A stretch of 64,000 nucleotides of DNA, from the NCBI GenBank assembly GCA_009746045.1, contig RPFO01000779.1, forward strand, positions 1 through 64,000, read 5' to 3'. Positions within the stretch are counted from its first letter, which is position 1. Each line of letters starts with the position of its first letter. Origin of the DNA: Mesostigma viride. Lineage: Eukaryota > Streptophyta > Mesostigmatophyceae > Mesostigmatales > Mesostigmataceae. A program made the position numbers and the translations under genes. Positions 33,110-43,680 of the stretch are shown here, piece after piece. Under the pieces are notes generated by a model. It did no database searches, was not told the DNA's origin, and was given only the letters and a program-made list of their open reading frames with translations.

Positions 33110-36100
33110 ATGGGAAGAAAGATCATAATTGCAATTGACCACTGTGAAGCTTCCAAGTATGCATTTACTTGGGCGGAGGAGAATCTAATGAAGGACCAGG
33201 ACACTGTTGTGTTGGTACATTGTCATCCCATCCAGCCCTTATGCTATTATGGCGGCTTTGGTAAGAGCGCACGAGCTCGTGTCTGCGTATGAGGCTGTGA
33301 GCGTGTCTTTCAATCTATTTATACTTTTTTGATCGCCGTACGCTTCAGTGCTGTGACAGCGCGCAAATGTTTCTTAATAACAGGTTTGGTTGTTCTTTTT
33401 CAAGGTGTATCATTGACGTGTGAAAAGTGAATAGGTCTTCGGTGTGGTTGAGTGGGCCGTAGGGACGAGGAAGGAATCATTAGGCGAACCCACAAATCAC
33501 CTATCGCACTTACCGTATCCGCGTGGCTCCCCAGGTGCAGTAGTCACAGATTGCCGCAGTTCTTTTTCTTGAGTGAATCCAAAGGCGGATTTGCTCTGAT
33601 TGTGCCTGCATAGCGGTGGACGCCAGTTCAGCGGCAGTATTACGGCAGACCACTTCCAATGCAGTAGCCCAACGGCAACTCTACATGCACGTATGTGCCC
33701 CAATCAGATCCGCGCTTCCCTACGTGGATAAAGCTTGGCTTGACGCTCTTGTCTAGTGGCTGTTCTTGATATTCGTCTTTGCAAGGTGGCCTTGTCAAGC
33801 CTTGGACCACAGTCATCACCGCTTGCCATCAAAGGCAGGTCCTCCTTGCCAGCAAGGCAGTTGCTGCTTGCCAACTGGGCATTGAAACAGGGCTGTAGGT
33901 GGACCTTTGTTGTGCACATGCCCTTTTCTGCCGAAAAAAAATCGACTCAGCCATCGATCACGTTGTTCATTTTCTCTTGCAATGCATGAGTGCATTCACT
34001 CTTTCAGTCATTAATTTCCACCTGTGGACTCTCCCTGTTACTTTTACTGCCGCATACTGTTACTGGGACAGATGGCGTCTCCATCCCTGTCCCTGTCGAG
34101 ATCACCGCCAGCCTCGAAAAAGCGGCGGTAGACAACGCTCGTAAGCTGACCGCTGACCTGGCGGGACGGCTTAAGGCGCGCTCTGTACGTGCCATGAATA
34201 GGAGCGACTACATATTTTAGGTGTGGTTATAAATTGTCTAGGATACGTATGTCCAAATAGGAGCGACTATGTGTGCTGTGGCTAGACCATTCGCTTGAGC
34301 CATGTCTCTTGCTAGAAAGAGTTGGCGTGTTGTTTGTCATTCCCATTGAGGCATGTTACAGGCTTAGCATGCTCATTTCCGGGCTGTTATGTGGCCGAGG
34401 GAATATGCCACAAATTATGTGCAGTAGCGAGCGGAAGTGCTTCTTTCTACTTGGGGTTGCCTGTCCAGGTTGCAGGGGGTAGGGGGGCAGGGACCATGGG
34501 AGTGGGGAGTGGGGAGTGGGGAGTGGGGAGTGGGAGTGGGGAGTGGGGAGTGGGGAGTGGGGAGTGGGGAGTGGGGAGTGGGGAGTGGGGAGTGGGGAGT
34601 GGGGAGTGGGGAGTGGGGAGTGGGGAGTGGGGAGTGGGGAGTGGGGAGTGGGGAGTGGGGAGTGGGGAGTGGGGAGTGGGGAGTGGGGAGTGGGGAGTGG
34701 GGAGTGGGGAGTGGGGAGTGGGGAGTGGGGAGTGGGGAGTGGGGAGTGGGGAGTGGGGAGTGGGGGTGGGGGGGGTGGGGGTGGGAGTGGGGAGTGGGAG
34801 TGGGGAGTGGGGAGTGGGGAGTGGGGAGTGGGGAGTGGGGAGTGGGGAGTGGGGAGTGGGGAGTGGGGAGTGGGGAGTGGGGAGTGGGGAGTGGGGAGTG
34901 GGGAGTGGGGAGTGGGGAGTGGGGAGTGGGGAGTGGGGAGTGGGGAGTGGGAGTGGGGAGTGGGGAGTGGGGAGTGGGGAGTGGGGAGTGGGGAGTGGGG
35001 TGGGGGTGGGGGGTGGGGGTGGGGGGGGGGTGGTGGGGTGGGGTGGGGGTGGGGCGTGGGGCGTGGGGCGTGGGGCGTGGGGCGTGGGGCGTGGGGCGTG
35101 GGGCGTGGGGCGTGGGGCGTGGGGCGTGGGGCGTGGGGCGTGGGGCGTGGGGCGTGGGGCGTGGGGCGTGGGGCGTGGGGCGTGGGGCGTGGGGTGGGGC
35201 GTGGGGCGTGGGGCGTGGGGCGTGGGGCGTGGGGCGTGGGGCGTGGGGCGTGGGGCGTGGGGCGTGGGGCGTGGGGCGTGGGGCGTGGGGCGTGGGGCGT
35301 GGGGCGTGGGGCGTGGGGCGTGGGGCGTGGGGCGTGGGGCGTGGGGCGTGGGGCGTGGGGCGTGGGGCGTGGGGCGTGGGGCGTGGGGCGTGGGGCGTGG
35401 GCGTGGGGAGTGGGGCGTGGGGAGTGGGGAGTGGGGAGTGGGGAGTGGGGAGTGGGGAGTGGGGCGTGGGGCGTGGGGCGTGGGGTGGGGTGGGGGGGGG
35501 GGTGGGGTGGGGGTGGGGGGGGGTGGGGCGTGGGGCGTGGGGCGTGGGGCGTGGGGCGTGGGGCGTGGGGCGTGGGGCGTGGGGCGTGGGGCGTGGGGCG
35601 TGGGGCGTGGGGCGTGGGGCGTGGGGCGTGGGGCGTGGGGCGTGGGGCGTGGGGCGTGGGGCGTGGGGCGTGGGGCGTGGGGCGTGGGGGGGCGTGGGGC
35701 GTGGGGCGTGGGGCGTGGGGCGTGGGGCGTGGGGCGTGGGGCGTGGGCGTGGGGTGGGGGTGGGGGTGGGGGGGGTGGGGTGGGGGTGGGGGTGGGGTGG
35801 GGCGTGGGGCGTGGGGCGTGGGGCGTGGGGCGTGGGGCGTGGGGCGTGGGGCGTGGGCGTGGGGCGTGGGGCGTGGGGCGTGGGGCGTGGGGCGTGGGGC
35901 GTGGGGCGTGGGGCGTGGGGCGTGGGGCGTGGGGCGTGGGGCGTGGGGCGTGGGGCGTGGGGCGTGGGGCGTGGGGGTGGGGGTGGGGGGTGGGGGTGGG
36001 GGGGGGGTGGGGGTGGGGGTGGGGGTGGGTGGGGGTGGGGGTGGGGGGGTGGGTGGGGGGTGGGGGTGGGGGTGGGGTGGGGGTGGGGGTGGGGGTGGGG

Positions 36101-38280
36101 GGTGGGGGGTGGGGGGTGGGGAGTGGGAAGTGGGCAGTCTTGTCACCATCTGCCAAAACAGAAAGCATTGCCACTCAGTTTCCGTGGCCATTGACATCAC
36201 ATGTGCCTAATGCAAACCCTGTGGGCCTTGTTTTCTTAGGGAACCTGGCAAGCTTGCTGTTAGAGCAAGGAATGGCCTTGCCGTCATTCCTGGCTGTGAA
36301 GCTATACTCCTTTGAGCTCTGCACTTAGGATGTCGGGGACGTCACGAACTGGCCACGCTTATGTGTTGTTTGCTGTCGGCTGGACGGCGTAAGAATTATG
36401 AGAAGTGTATTAATGAGGTGTAATAATTTGAGCTGTTCGTGCGATGGACATGTTTGCTAAACGTGCTGGCGTTTGTTAGGTTTCTAGTAGAGTGAAGCAG
36501 GCGACTTATAGTAAACCGTGCTTTGGCCGTCTGAGGCCAATGTATGGTTCAATGCAAGGGTGTGTGGTAATTTCAGCTTCTCTACTGGTTGGGAAGTAGC
36601 AGCACTTAGCGGGAACAAGAGAGTGGTCTTCGCCACTCACATGGGTGTGCAATAGCCCTGCCTCTTTACTACGGGCACTTTACTCAGTTTGACTAAACTT
36701 ATGCTTGCTCTTATGCTTGCTCTTTAATTTTCTTTACTGCGTGCTCATCCACTTTGTCCCTGCCGACTGGTTGCAATCGGGCACGGGATCCCTGCAGCTT
36801 GAGTATGTCATTGAGCTGGTCAAGGGTGACGCGCGCGAATCCCTGGTGGATGCTGTCGAACGCCACAACGCTGACATGCTGGTCATGGGCAGCCGGGGCC
36901 TGGGAGCGATCAAGAGGTAGGTACCTGAGATGGCATTCACTGTAGTGGTCAAAATCACTTTGAGACAAACTTCTTTGGGACCCCAAAACAAGGTGAAATT
37001 TATAGTTTGTGAGCCAAAATGAAGGCAAAGGTTTAGGCTTGCGAGCCGATTGACTTGTTTACTGTCAGTGGCTTGTACCTACCCTATTATTCATTAATGA
37101 ATACCTACCTAAGTGATTTGATTGGTCAATTGGGTACCACTGATTATAAAATAGTATTACTATATCAAATAATAATAGGTGTATCATTTAATAGTATTGC
37201 GAAAATTGTGGCGCGACGCGTTCGCTGGCTGGACTTGGGGCTGTGTGGCGCGGCGCAGTCGCGGCGCGGTAACATTTGAACTTAGCGACCCAATATGAAG
37301 CCCATCAACAGCAGTTTGCGAGGTCGATTCACAAAGTAGCTCGTCGCAAAGTGATGTTGACACTACAGGAATGCATTGCTTTCCACCCGATGCATTTGTT
37401 CCATTAGATGGGACGATACTAATATACATTTAGTGTTTATGATTTCTTAGCCAACGGGACATAGCGTTGGTCTTGATGGGATTGCCGTCCAGCTGTTGGT
37501 TGTGGTTGATTGTTGTGTGTGTGACGCTTGGTAAATTGCTTGCCCGCACATCGTTTTCCACCTGATATGGGTTGATGATAGGGATGCCAGCGCAATCCCA
37601 GCTGTGCTGCCACCTGCAACTTGCAACTTATCACAGTAGTCTGGCATATAATTTGTCTCATTGACATAAGTTGGAAGCGCGGACGGTTCCCAATAGCCAG
37701 ATAGAATATTGGTCTAGGCAATCACCCGTCAAGCGGCATCTGTACCTTGCTGGTACCAGTGCTTCGCCGATTAATTAATTAATGCTTAGCCGATCAGTCA
37801 ACTGCTGTTTGTTACCTGCCAGACCCATGCTCTACTTTCCTGGGCGTCTTCACACGCGGACACAATGCTGCCTGCCTGCACTGGTGCATGTTTGAAGATA
37901 CGTTTTGCCTGCATGCACATGTACACGCACCCACTGCCTATCCGTACGATAGCCACCACCTCTGCCTGTGTTGCTTTAGTCACTCCGCTGTAGAGCATCT
38001 CACCTGCGTTGAAACATCTCCTCCCACCTGCACAAATTTTGCAACCCTATCTGCCACTAGTCCCTCGTTCTTCGTTGGTGAAACCAAAATTTACTACGAC
38101 ATCGCCTTAGCCTACGACTATTTCATGTATATCATGTGCATTTCGTAACAACATGTTTTGATCGGTGCCCCTCCGACCCAAAATCATGTGTGTTCGCCCT
38201 GCAGGACGCTTATTGGATCCGTGAGCGACTTTTGCATTCATCACGTGGATTGCCCCGTCGTCGTGGTCAAGATGCCTTGA
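33110..38280 (+). CDS. Universal stress protein (UspA family)
   Basis: Complete gene of 152 residues in four exons: 33110-33260, 34072-34184, 36798-36916, 38205-38280. All junctions are GT-AG and phases agree (1, 0, 2). The protein begins [21 protein letters not shown], the usual first strand with the Asp that contacts ATP. It continues through [20 protein letters not shown] to [20 protein letters not shown] and ends PVVVVKMP. G-x2-G-x9-G-S is the ATP-binding loop of the ATP-binding USP subclass. The length is typical for single-domain plant and algal USPs. Such proteins act in the cytosol in stress and energy sensing. Intron 2 carries a 1.6-kb G-rich minisatellite. Confidence 0.92.
34498..36132 (+). 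repeat. 1.6-kb G-rich 7-bp minisatellite in USP intron 2
   Basis: Heptamer array made of blocks of GGGGAGT (34498-35010), then mainly GGGGCGT (35050-35990) with an island of GGGGAGT near 35400-35460. GGGGGTG-rich junctions separate the blocks. The G-rich strand is the transcribed sense strand. Open frames in all three phases and on the other strand follow from a 7-bp period without stops, so they are not genes. Confidence 0.95.
36133..38204. other. Remainder of USP introns 2 and 3
   Basis: Intron 2 continues to 36797, exon 3 is 36798-36916, and intron 3 runs 36917-38204. No other gene is evident apart from exon 3. A short ATTAATTAATTAA stretch occurs near 37770. Confidence 0.6.
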
Positions 38281-38699
38281 AGATCTGATGATCGTGGCGA
38301 GACCTGCCACTAGGTTCCCATAGTAAAAGGTCGCTCAGCTTGATCATAAGATTCTCCTGCTTACTGCAAGTCGTGACGGAATGCATTGAGCACTGAGAGG
38401 ATGCATGCAAGTAAATGCTGGGCAGACCAGTGCCCCGCCCGGGTCAGACCGGACGATTCGCATGAGCATGTGTGCAGAAATGCCTGACAGATCGATGTTA
38501 CTTGAGCGTGATATCGTGTGCACATGCATGCATTTAGTGGGACAACTACACGTCTGAATCGACATGTATCCAGTACGTTACTTTTATTTGCTCGAGATGA
38601 AACTTGGAGATTTTTGCGTCATAGTTCTATCTAATTTAATGCACACATCTCCCCTGGAGAATTTAGCCAAGCCATGCCTATAATGGGACCCCCATGGAT

Positions 38700-39016
38700 G
38701 TTGCATTAAGAATTTAGCCATGCTATGCCTAGGCAGAGAGACGCTCTCTGTTGAGAAGCCATGCCCTAGCTCTTGTATAGCCATGATGATCTTCCTCCCC
38801 CGTGCTGGGATCCCCTTAGTTGGGTTGAACCCGAGACAGCATGGTGGTGCCGGTGCCCTTGAGGCACCTAGAGCAAGTGTTGCTTACATTCCACTCTTGC
38901 AGGAAGTAGCCCAGAATGTATTAAAAGCCATATGCCCCTTCTCCGGGATATGTGCTACATGTACTCCAAACGTACGGAGTTATGTTCTAATTAATTAATT
39001 AATTAATTAATTAATC
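38700..39016 (+). mobile_element. SINE-like family S1, plus-strand copy
   Basis: Shares GAGAAGCCATGCC, AGCTCTTGTATAGCCATGATG and CCTAGAGCAAGTGTTG with the copy at 43.0-43.5 kb (opposite strand). Both end with CTTGCAGGAAGTAG, CATATGCCCCTTCTC, a CTCC..GGAG hairpin and an AATT-repeat tail (38988-39016). The 5' part is diverged or truncated. Confidence 0.75.
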
Positions 39017-39829
39017 TCCCCTGGACGAATTGGTTCATTAAATAATTAATTTACATGTGACTGCGTCACGTGAGCATAAATAATTTTTGCAACGTCACCC
39101 ACATCTGTTCGGTGCTGCCCCTTGGCACAAGGTCTACAAACAGGTCGTGGACCGGCTGGATCGCATAGTATCTCCGCACATCTGAACCCTGTGATGCCAG
39201 ATCTCCTTTGCGGCCGTTCCGAGCTTGGCACTGGATTCGTTGTTCACATCGTCGCGTCGCTGCCTGCAGCAACACGCTGTTTTCTGGCATCCGCGGGCTT
39301 TTGGTTCCCGCCGCACATTTGAATTAGTGCTGTCCTCCGGCTTTTTGCCTTTGCACCGTGTGCAGTTCTTGGACGTTTGGAATCATGGCATGGCTAACGT
39401 GATGACTGACTAGCTAGACCTTTTTGATCAGTGGTTTTCCGTTTGCGGGTATTTCCTCGTAAATGGTGGGAGAGCGATCGCAGCAATGGTGCTCACCACT
39501 AGACACTCCCGGCCAGTTAGGCTCGAAACACACGCCCTGATCAAGCATGCTGTTTCCGGCCCCACCGTCTAGGTCATCAAATCGCTCTACACGTAAGCCA
39601 GCCATGCATAATTTCAATGCACAAGGATACACATTTCCATCACCATTCATCTTCATCATCCTGTACGACTCGAACACGCGGACAAGATAACGGCAGGCTC
39701 GAGCTACCATGGTCCGGATTCTCCCGATTTCTGGCCTGCGCTGGTTGTCTCCTTGATAAGCTAGTCATCAGTGCATGCCCAGGAGGCCGGAAACATGGGA
39801 TGGAATGGATTAAAAAAATTAAAATTAAA

Positions 39830-40640
39830 TTATAACATGACTCCGTTGGGAGATCATGTAGCACATATTCCCTTGCTGGATGGATGGAGGTGGGCAGAGC
39901 CGCGAAACCGAACTAATCCAACTATAAGCTAATCTCATCTAGAAAACCCTACCTATTCTAGAAGCGCTTGGGGGGAGGGGGCTTGCCCACAGGGGCGGGC
40001 GTATGAGCCTGGACAATGGTCTTCTGGACACCTCTTCTTGTCCTGCATAGCAGTCCAAGCAAGAGAGAGGGAGTGAATGCGATGTATAAACTGGGCTGGG
40101 ACCAATTAATAGGTCGGCCAGCATGCAACTGCTGTGGGTAGGACGTGGCATGTTTGCCTACCTTCTTGGGTATGTCCTTGGGGCCAGGCCATGCAGGTTA
40201 GGATATGCCGTCCTGGCTGGCCAAGCCGCTGGGGGCCGGCCAGACCGAGGTCACGTACGTCTACATGGCTGGTGCGAGCAAGATGTCCTACGAATGCTAT
40301 CCTACGCTGTCTAATCTAGTCCGAAATGCGAGGCATGCCCTGGTACAAAGATTCTAATAAAGACCTATGCGTGGTAAACCCTACATTCAGGGCCTGACTT
40401 ATAATTAAGGGCCTGACGTAGCATCCTGGTTATACCGAGCCGTCTAGCTTGGCCGCCAGCGTGCATGCATGTCCGTGAGCGTCCATGCCTCGGCGCCATA
40501 ATAGGTGAGCGCCGTGAGGACCAGGACCCTGAGGAGCATGCGCTTGCGGTGCTCGCCGAGGGCCTTCGAGTGCCAGTAGGTTTTGAGCGAACGATGCCTA
40601 GCCCAGGCTGGCCAGGCATCGTGGAATGCCAGGCATCATG
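39830..40640 (-). mobile_element. Degenerate LINE fragment
   Basis: On the minus strand fragments match the C-terminal part of the LINE reverse transcriptase protein (40440-40620, around VLVLTAL and a Tyr-Gly-Ala-Glu-Ala motif). They are followed by the C-terminal AHTPAPVGKPPPPKR segment near 39960-40060. The 3' hairpin tail GACTCCGTTGGGAGATCATG is at about 39840. Deletions and frameshifts make it non-functional. Confidence 0.65.
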
Positions 40641-41317
40641 GAATGGATCATTGGTGCTAGCTAGCTAGCTATCTAGAGTTCCTAGTTACGTCCTAGGTTG
40701 CATGTGGGCACCAGGGCCTGGAAATTTTTAATTAGGAACATATCTTCGTTAAAAAAAAACTTTAACTAAATTATAACATGACTCGGTCCGGGCACCGGCG
40801 CGACCCGGACCTATGTGACACAACTGCTTGAAGATGCAGGGCTTCTTGGACTATCCGTATACTCCGCGCCCGCATGATTGACAATTGAGAAATGGGCTGC
40901 CATCTGCGATAAGCACCTTCCTGAGGGGTATGCTCCTGTTTTCTCCCCACGGGCCCCGCGGCCCGTTGCTAGCCAGGGTAGAAGTCCGCAGGTGGAGGTT
41001 ATTGGTCCTGAGGATAGCCGCTACACTACCGCCTCGTCTGCCATTACAGTAGAGGACAGCTCGGATGCGGATTACATCCCTATCTAGTTGGGGGATGATG
41101 CAGACGATATTTGTGTAATTACTTTTTCTAATGAGATTAGCGCACAGTACTCCGTGGCATGCCTTTGCGCATGCACGACACGCAAGTACTTACTTACTTA
41201 CGGCTTGGGAGATCATGTAGCACATATTCCCGTGCTGGATGGATCCATGGAGGTGGGCAGAGCCGCAAAACCGAACTAATCTAACTCTAATCTAATCTAA
41301 TCTAATCTAATCTAGAA

Positions 41318-41514
41318 ATTAATTAATTAATTAATTAATTAATTAGACTCGTGCTCCCGTTGGGGAGTCACGGAGCATTAACCCCGATGGATGGATGGAT
41401 GGGTGCACATATTCCTACCGGTCTAATCTATCTACATTGGCTACATACTACATCTATCTAACAACATTCTAACTACCACATCTATCTAGGCAGCAGCACG
41501 CTGCCCTAGGGGAG
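41318..41514 (-). mobile_element. LINE 3' tail with hairpin and (TTAA)n end
   Basis: Downstream of the reverse transcriptase stop on the minus strand there are TCCATCCATCCATC repeats. Next comes a hairpin region around GACTCCCCAACGGGAGC, and then an AATTAATT microsatellite (41318-41344). The same tail is found at 43604-43680 and in part at 29217-29255. Confidence 0.7.
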
Positions 41515-42861
41515 CTATCTAGCGTGCCTCCCGTGGGATTGCACACGTGGGCGCTTCCCCACTGGGGGGGGCTCGTTGTCCTCTATGACCTGGGCCCACT
41601 TGGCCTTGTCCATCATCTTCTTCCAAATCACGGAGAGGCCTAGGCCCCCCATGTCCTCGACGAGCTGTTCTTTGAAGGTGCGGGCCTTGCGGCGTCTAAC
41701 ATCACTGGGCCCAGCCCACGTCAGGAGGTGCCGGCCAGGCTGGGCTGGTCGCAGTCCTGCGGGGGGGCCACGTGAGGTGTCTACCTGGTTGGTGCGAGCT
41801 AGGTGCCCTACTAGCTGCAGGCGGCGTTGCTTAATTGTGCTGGTGATATAGGGCATGCCCTGGTACAGGTCCTCATTGCGGACATGAGCAGCATATCCTA
41901 CTCTAAAAATGGAACGCAGCATGCTGGTGACCGCGCCGTCCAGCTTGCGGGCCAGGTCGGCGGTGAGGGTCCACGTCTCGGCGCCATACGTGAGAACCGG
42001 AAGGACGAGGACCTTGAACAGGTCCTGTTTCTCGATCTTGCCCAGGGGCTTGCGCCATAGGGCCCGGTACTGGCGTAAAGCGTGCCAGGCGAGGGAGATG
42101 CGGTGGTCCACATCCACCTCGCAGCTAGGGAGCAGGCTGCCCAGCAGCTTAACGCGGTCCCGATACAGGACTCGAGAGCCATCTAGGAGATAGAGGGGCG
42201 GCGCTGAGGTGGTGAGCCCAACCGCCAGGGCCTCTGTCTTCTTGCTGACCTCAAGCCCCACTGCACGGGCCTCGAGAGCCAGGCAGTCAAGCCATGTCTG
42301 CACGTGCTCAGTGTCCTCAAAGAGGGTGGTGTCGTCTGCGTAAATGATGTCTGCTAGCCGAATCTCCGTGTCCGCACCGCCATGCCAGAATTTGTTAGCA
42401 ACCTGCACTCCTGGTTCCCTGCCCACGATGCGGGCAAATCGCTTGCGCGCCTGAATCATTACGTATTCCACAACAATAATGAACAGGTAGGGCGACAGCA
42501 CGCAGCCCTGCCACACACCCTTCTGTAAAGGGCATGGGGGCGTGGTCCCGTAAGAAGTGCGCACCGAAGTGGTGGACCCTTCATACAGGTTGCGGATGAC
42601 AGCAATCAGGGGGCGGGGGATCCGGAACAACTCGAGGATGTCCCAAAGCGCAGGCCAGAAAACCGAATCGAAGGCTTTGATGAAGTCCACCAGCACAAGG
42701 TGCAAAGGGGACTCACCAGGCTGAAGGCGTTGCAGTTCCTCCACCAGTCGGCGAGTAGCGAAGAGCGCCTGTACTGTGTTGCGACCTGAACGGAAGCCGT
42801 GCTGAGTCTCGCTGAGGTGACCGTCCAGGGCCGTGCGCAGGCGGTTCAGGATGAGCCGCAT
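41515..42861 (-). CDS. LINE reverse transcriptase, 5'-truncated
   Basis: A 448-residue frame. It contains HGFRSGRNT (motif 2), LVLVDFIKAFDSV (motif A, catalytic Asp59), KGVWQGCVLSPYLF (motif B) and YADD (motif C, residues 174-177). The C-terminal part has LTYGAETWTLT and a GHLARTN segment, typical of non-LTR retrotransposons. The endonuclease and any first reading frame are missing, and the frame begins just inside a junction at about 42866, so the copy is 5'-truncated. The catalytic residues are intact and the frame is unbroken, which suggests recent activity of the family. Confidence 0.9.
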   Translation of the reverse strand: MRLILNRLRTALDGHLSETQHGFRSGRNTVQALFATRRLVEELQRLQPGESPLHLVLVDFIKAFDSVFWPALWDILELFRIPRPLIAVIRNLYEGSTTSVRTSYGTTPPCPLQKGVWQGCVLSPYLFIIVVEYVMIQARKRFARIVGREPGVQVANKFWHGGADTEIRLADIIYADDTTLFEDTEHVQTWLDCLALEARAVGLEVSKKTEALAVGLTTSAPPLYLLDGSRVLYRDRVKLLGSLLPSCEVDVDHRISLAWHALRQYRALWRKPLGKIEKQDLFKVLVLPVLTYGAETWTLTADLARKLDGAVTSMLRSIFRVGYAAHVRNEDLYQGMPYITSTIKQRRLQLVGHLARTNQVDTSRGPPAGLRPAQPGRHLLTWAGPSDVRRRKARTFKEQLVEDMGGLGLSVIWKKMMDKAKWAQVIEDNEPPPVGKRPRVQSHGRHAR

Positions 42862-42867
42862 AAGATC

Positions 42868-43025
42868 TAGAAAACCCTACCTATTCTACTCAGCAATTCA
42901 AGCGCCCCTTCCGCTTGGGGGGAGGGGGCTTGCCCATGCACAGGGGCGGGCGTATGAGCCTGGACAATGGTCTTCCACCTCTTCTTGTCCTGCATAGCAG
43001 TCCAAGCAAGAGAGAGGGAGTGAAT
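42868..43025 (-). mobile_element. Related LINE-type 3' segment, part 1
   Basis: Matches 39950-40080 and, on the opposite strand, 62545-62650. On the minus strand it can encode an AHTPAPV..PP segment. It continues at 43472 after an inserted S1 element. Confidence 0.65.
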
Positions 43026-43458
43026 TAATTAATTAATTAATTAGGAACATAACTCCGTTGGGAGTATATGTAGCACATAGCCCTGAGAAGGGGCATATGA
43101 GCCTATAATACATTCTAAGCTACTTCCTGCAAGGGTGGGAATGTAAACAACACTTGCTCTAGGTGCACCAGGGCACCCGCACCCTCATGGTCTATCACGC
43201 TATGCCCGGGTATAAGGGGGGAGCATGCCTGTGAGGGGGAAGATCATCATGGCTATACAAGAGCTATGGCATGGCTTCTCAGCAGAGAGTGACTCCCTGC
43301 ATGGGCACAACATTACTAAATAAGGCTAGGCATCGTCTGGAGTGTGGCACATCATAGGCACACATGTACATGATTAAATAAAGCGCGGGGCTTAGCTGGG
43401 ATAGTGCCTCTAGGAGGCGTACATGTACATGGCCACGGTCTATCTATTCGATGCACAG
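43026..43458 (-). mobile_element. Complete S1 SINE-like insertion with 13-bp target duplication
   Basis: 433 bp flanked by the direct repeat AGAGGGAGTGAAT (43013-43025 and 43459-43471). On the minus strand it ends in a CTCCCAACGGAGT hairpin followed by AATT repeats. The host sequence resumes after it (GTGAATGCGATG, as at 40075). No reading frame of note is present. Length, target duplication and a tail shared with LINEs fit a SINE; no clear tRNA-type promoter was seen. Confidence 0.8.
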
Positions 43459-43471
43459 AGGGAGTGAATGC

Positions 43472-43680
43472 GATGTTCAAATGGGGCGGGGACCACTACT
43501 AAGGTCGGCCAGCAACTGCTGTACGTGGGTATAGGTCGTGGCATGTTTGCCTACCTTCTTGGGTATGTCCTTGGGGCCACCAGGCCAGGTCTGGATATTA
43601 ATTAATTAATTAGACTCGTGCTCCCGTTGGGGAGTCACGGAGCATAAAACCCGATGGATGAATGGATGGATGGGTGCAAA
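43472..43680 (-). mobile_element. Related LINE-type 3' segment, part 2, with tail
   Basis: Continuation of the element interrupted by S1. It ends with AATTAATTAATTAGACTCGT and CCCGTTGGGGAGTCACGGAG as at 41.35 kb, then GATGGATGAATGG. Confidence 0.65.

Noticed and set aside
34322..36328. Open frames of about 560-670 codons in several phases on both strands
   Set aside because: They follow from a 7-bp repeat without stop codons and lie in an intron; composition is a pure heptad repeat.
40878..41087. 69-codon frame with an acidic Ser-rich end
   Set aside because: Too short and without context or family similarity to support a gene.
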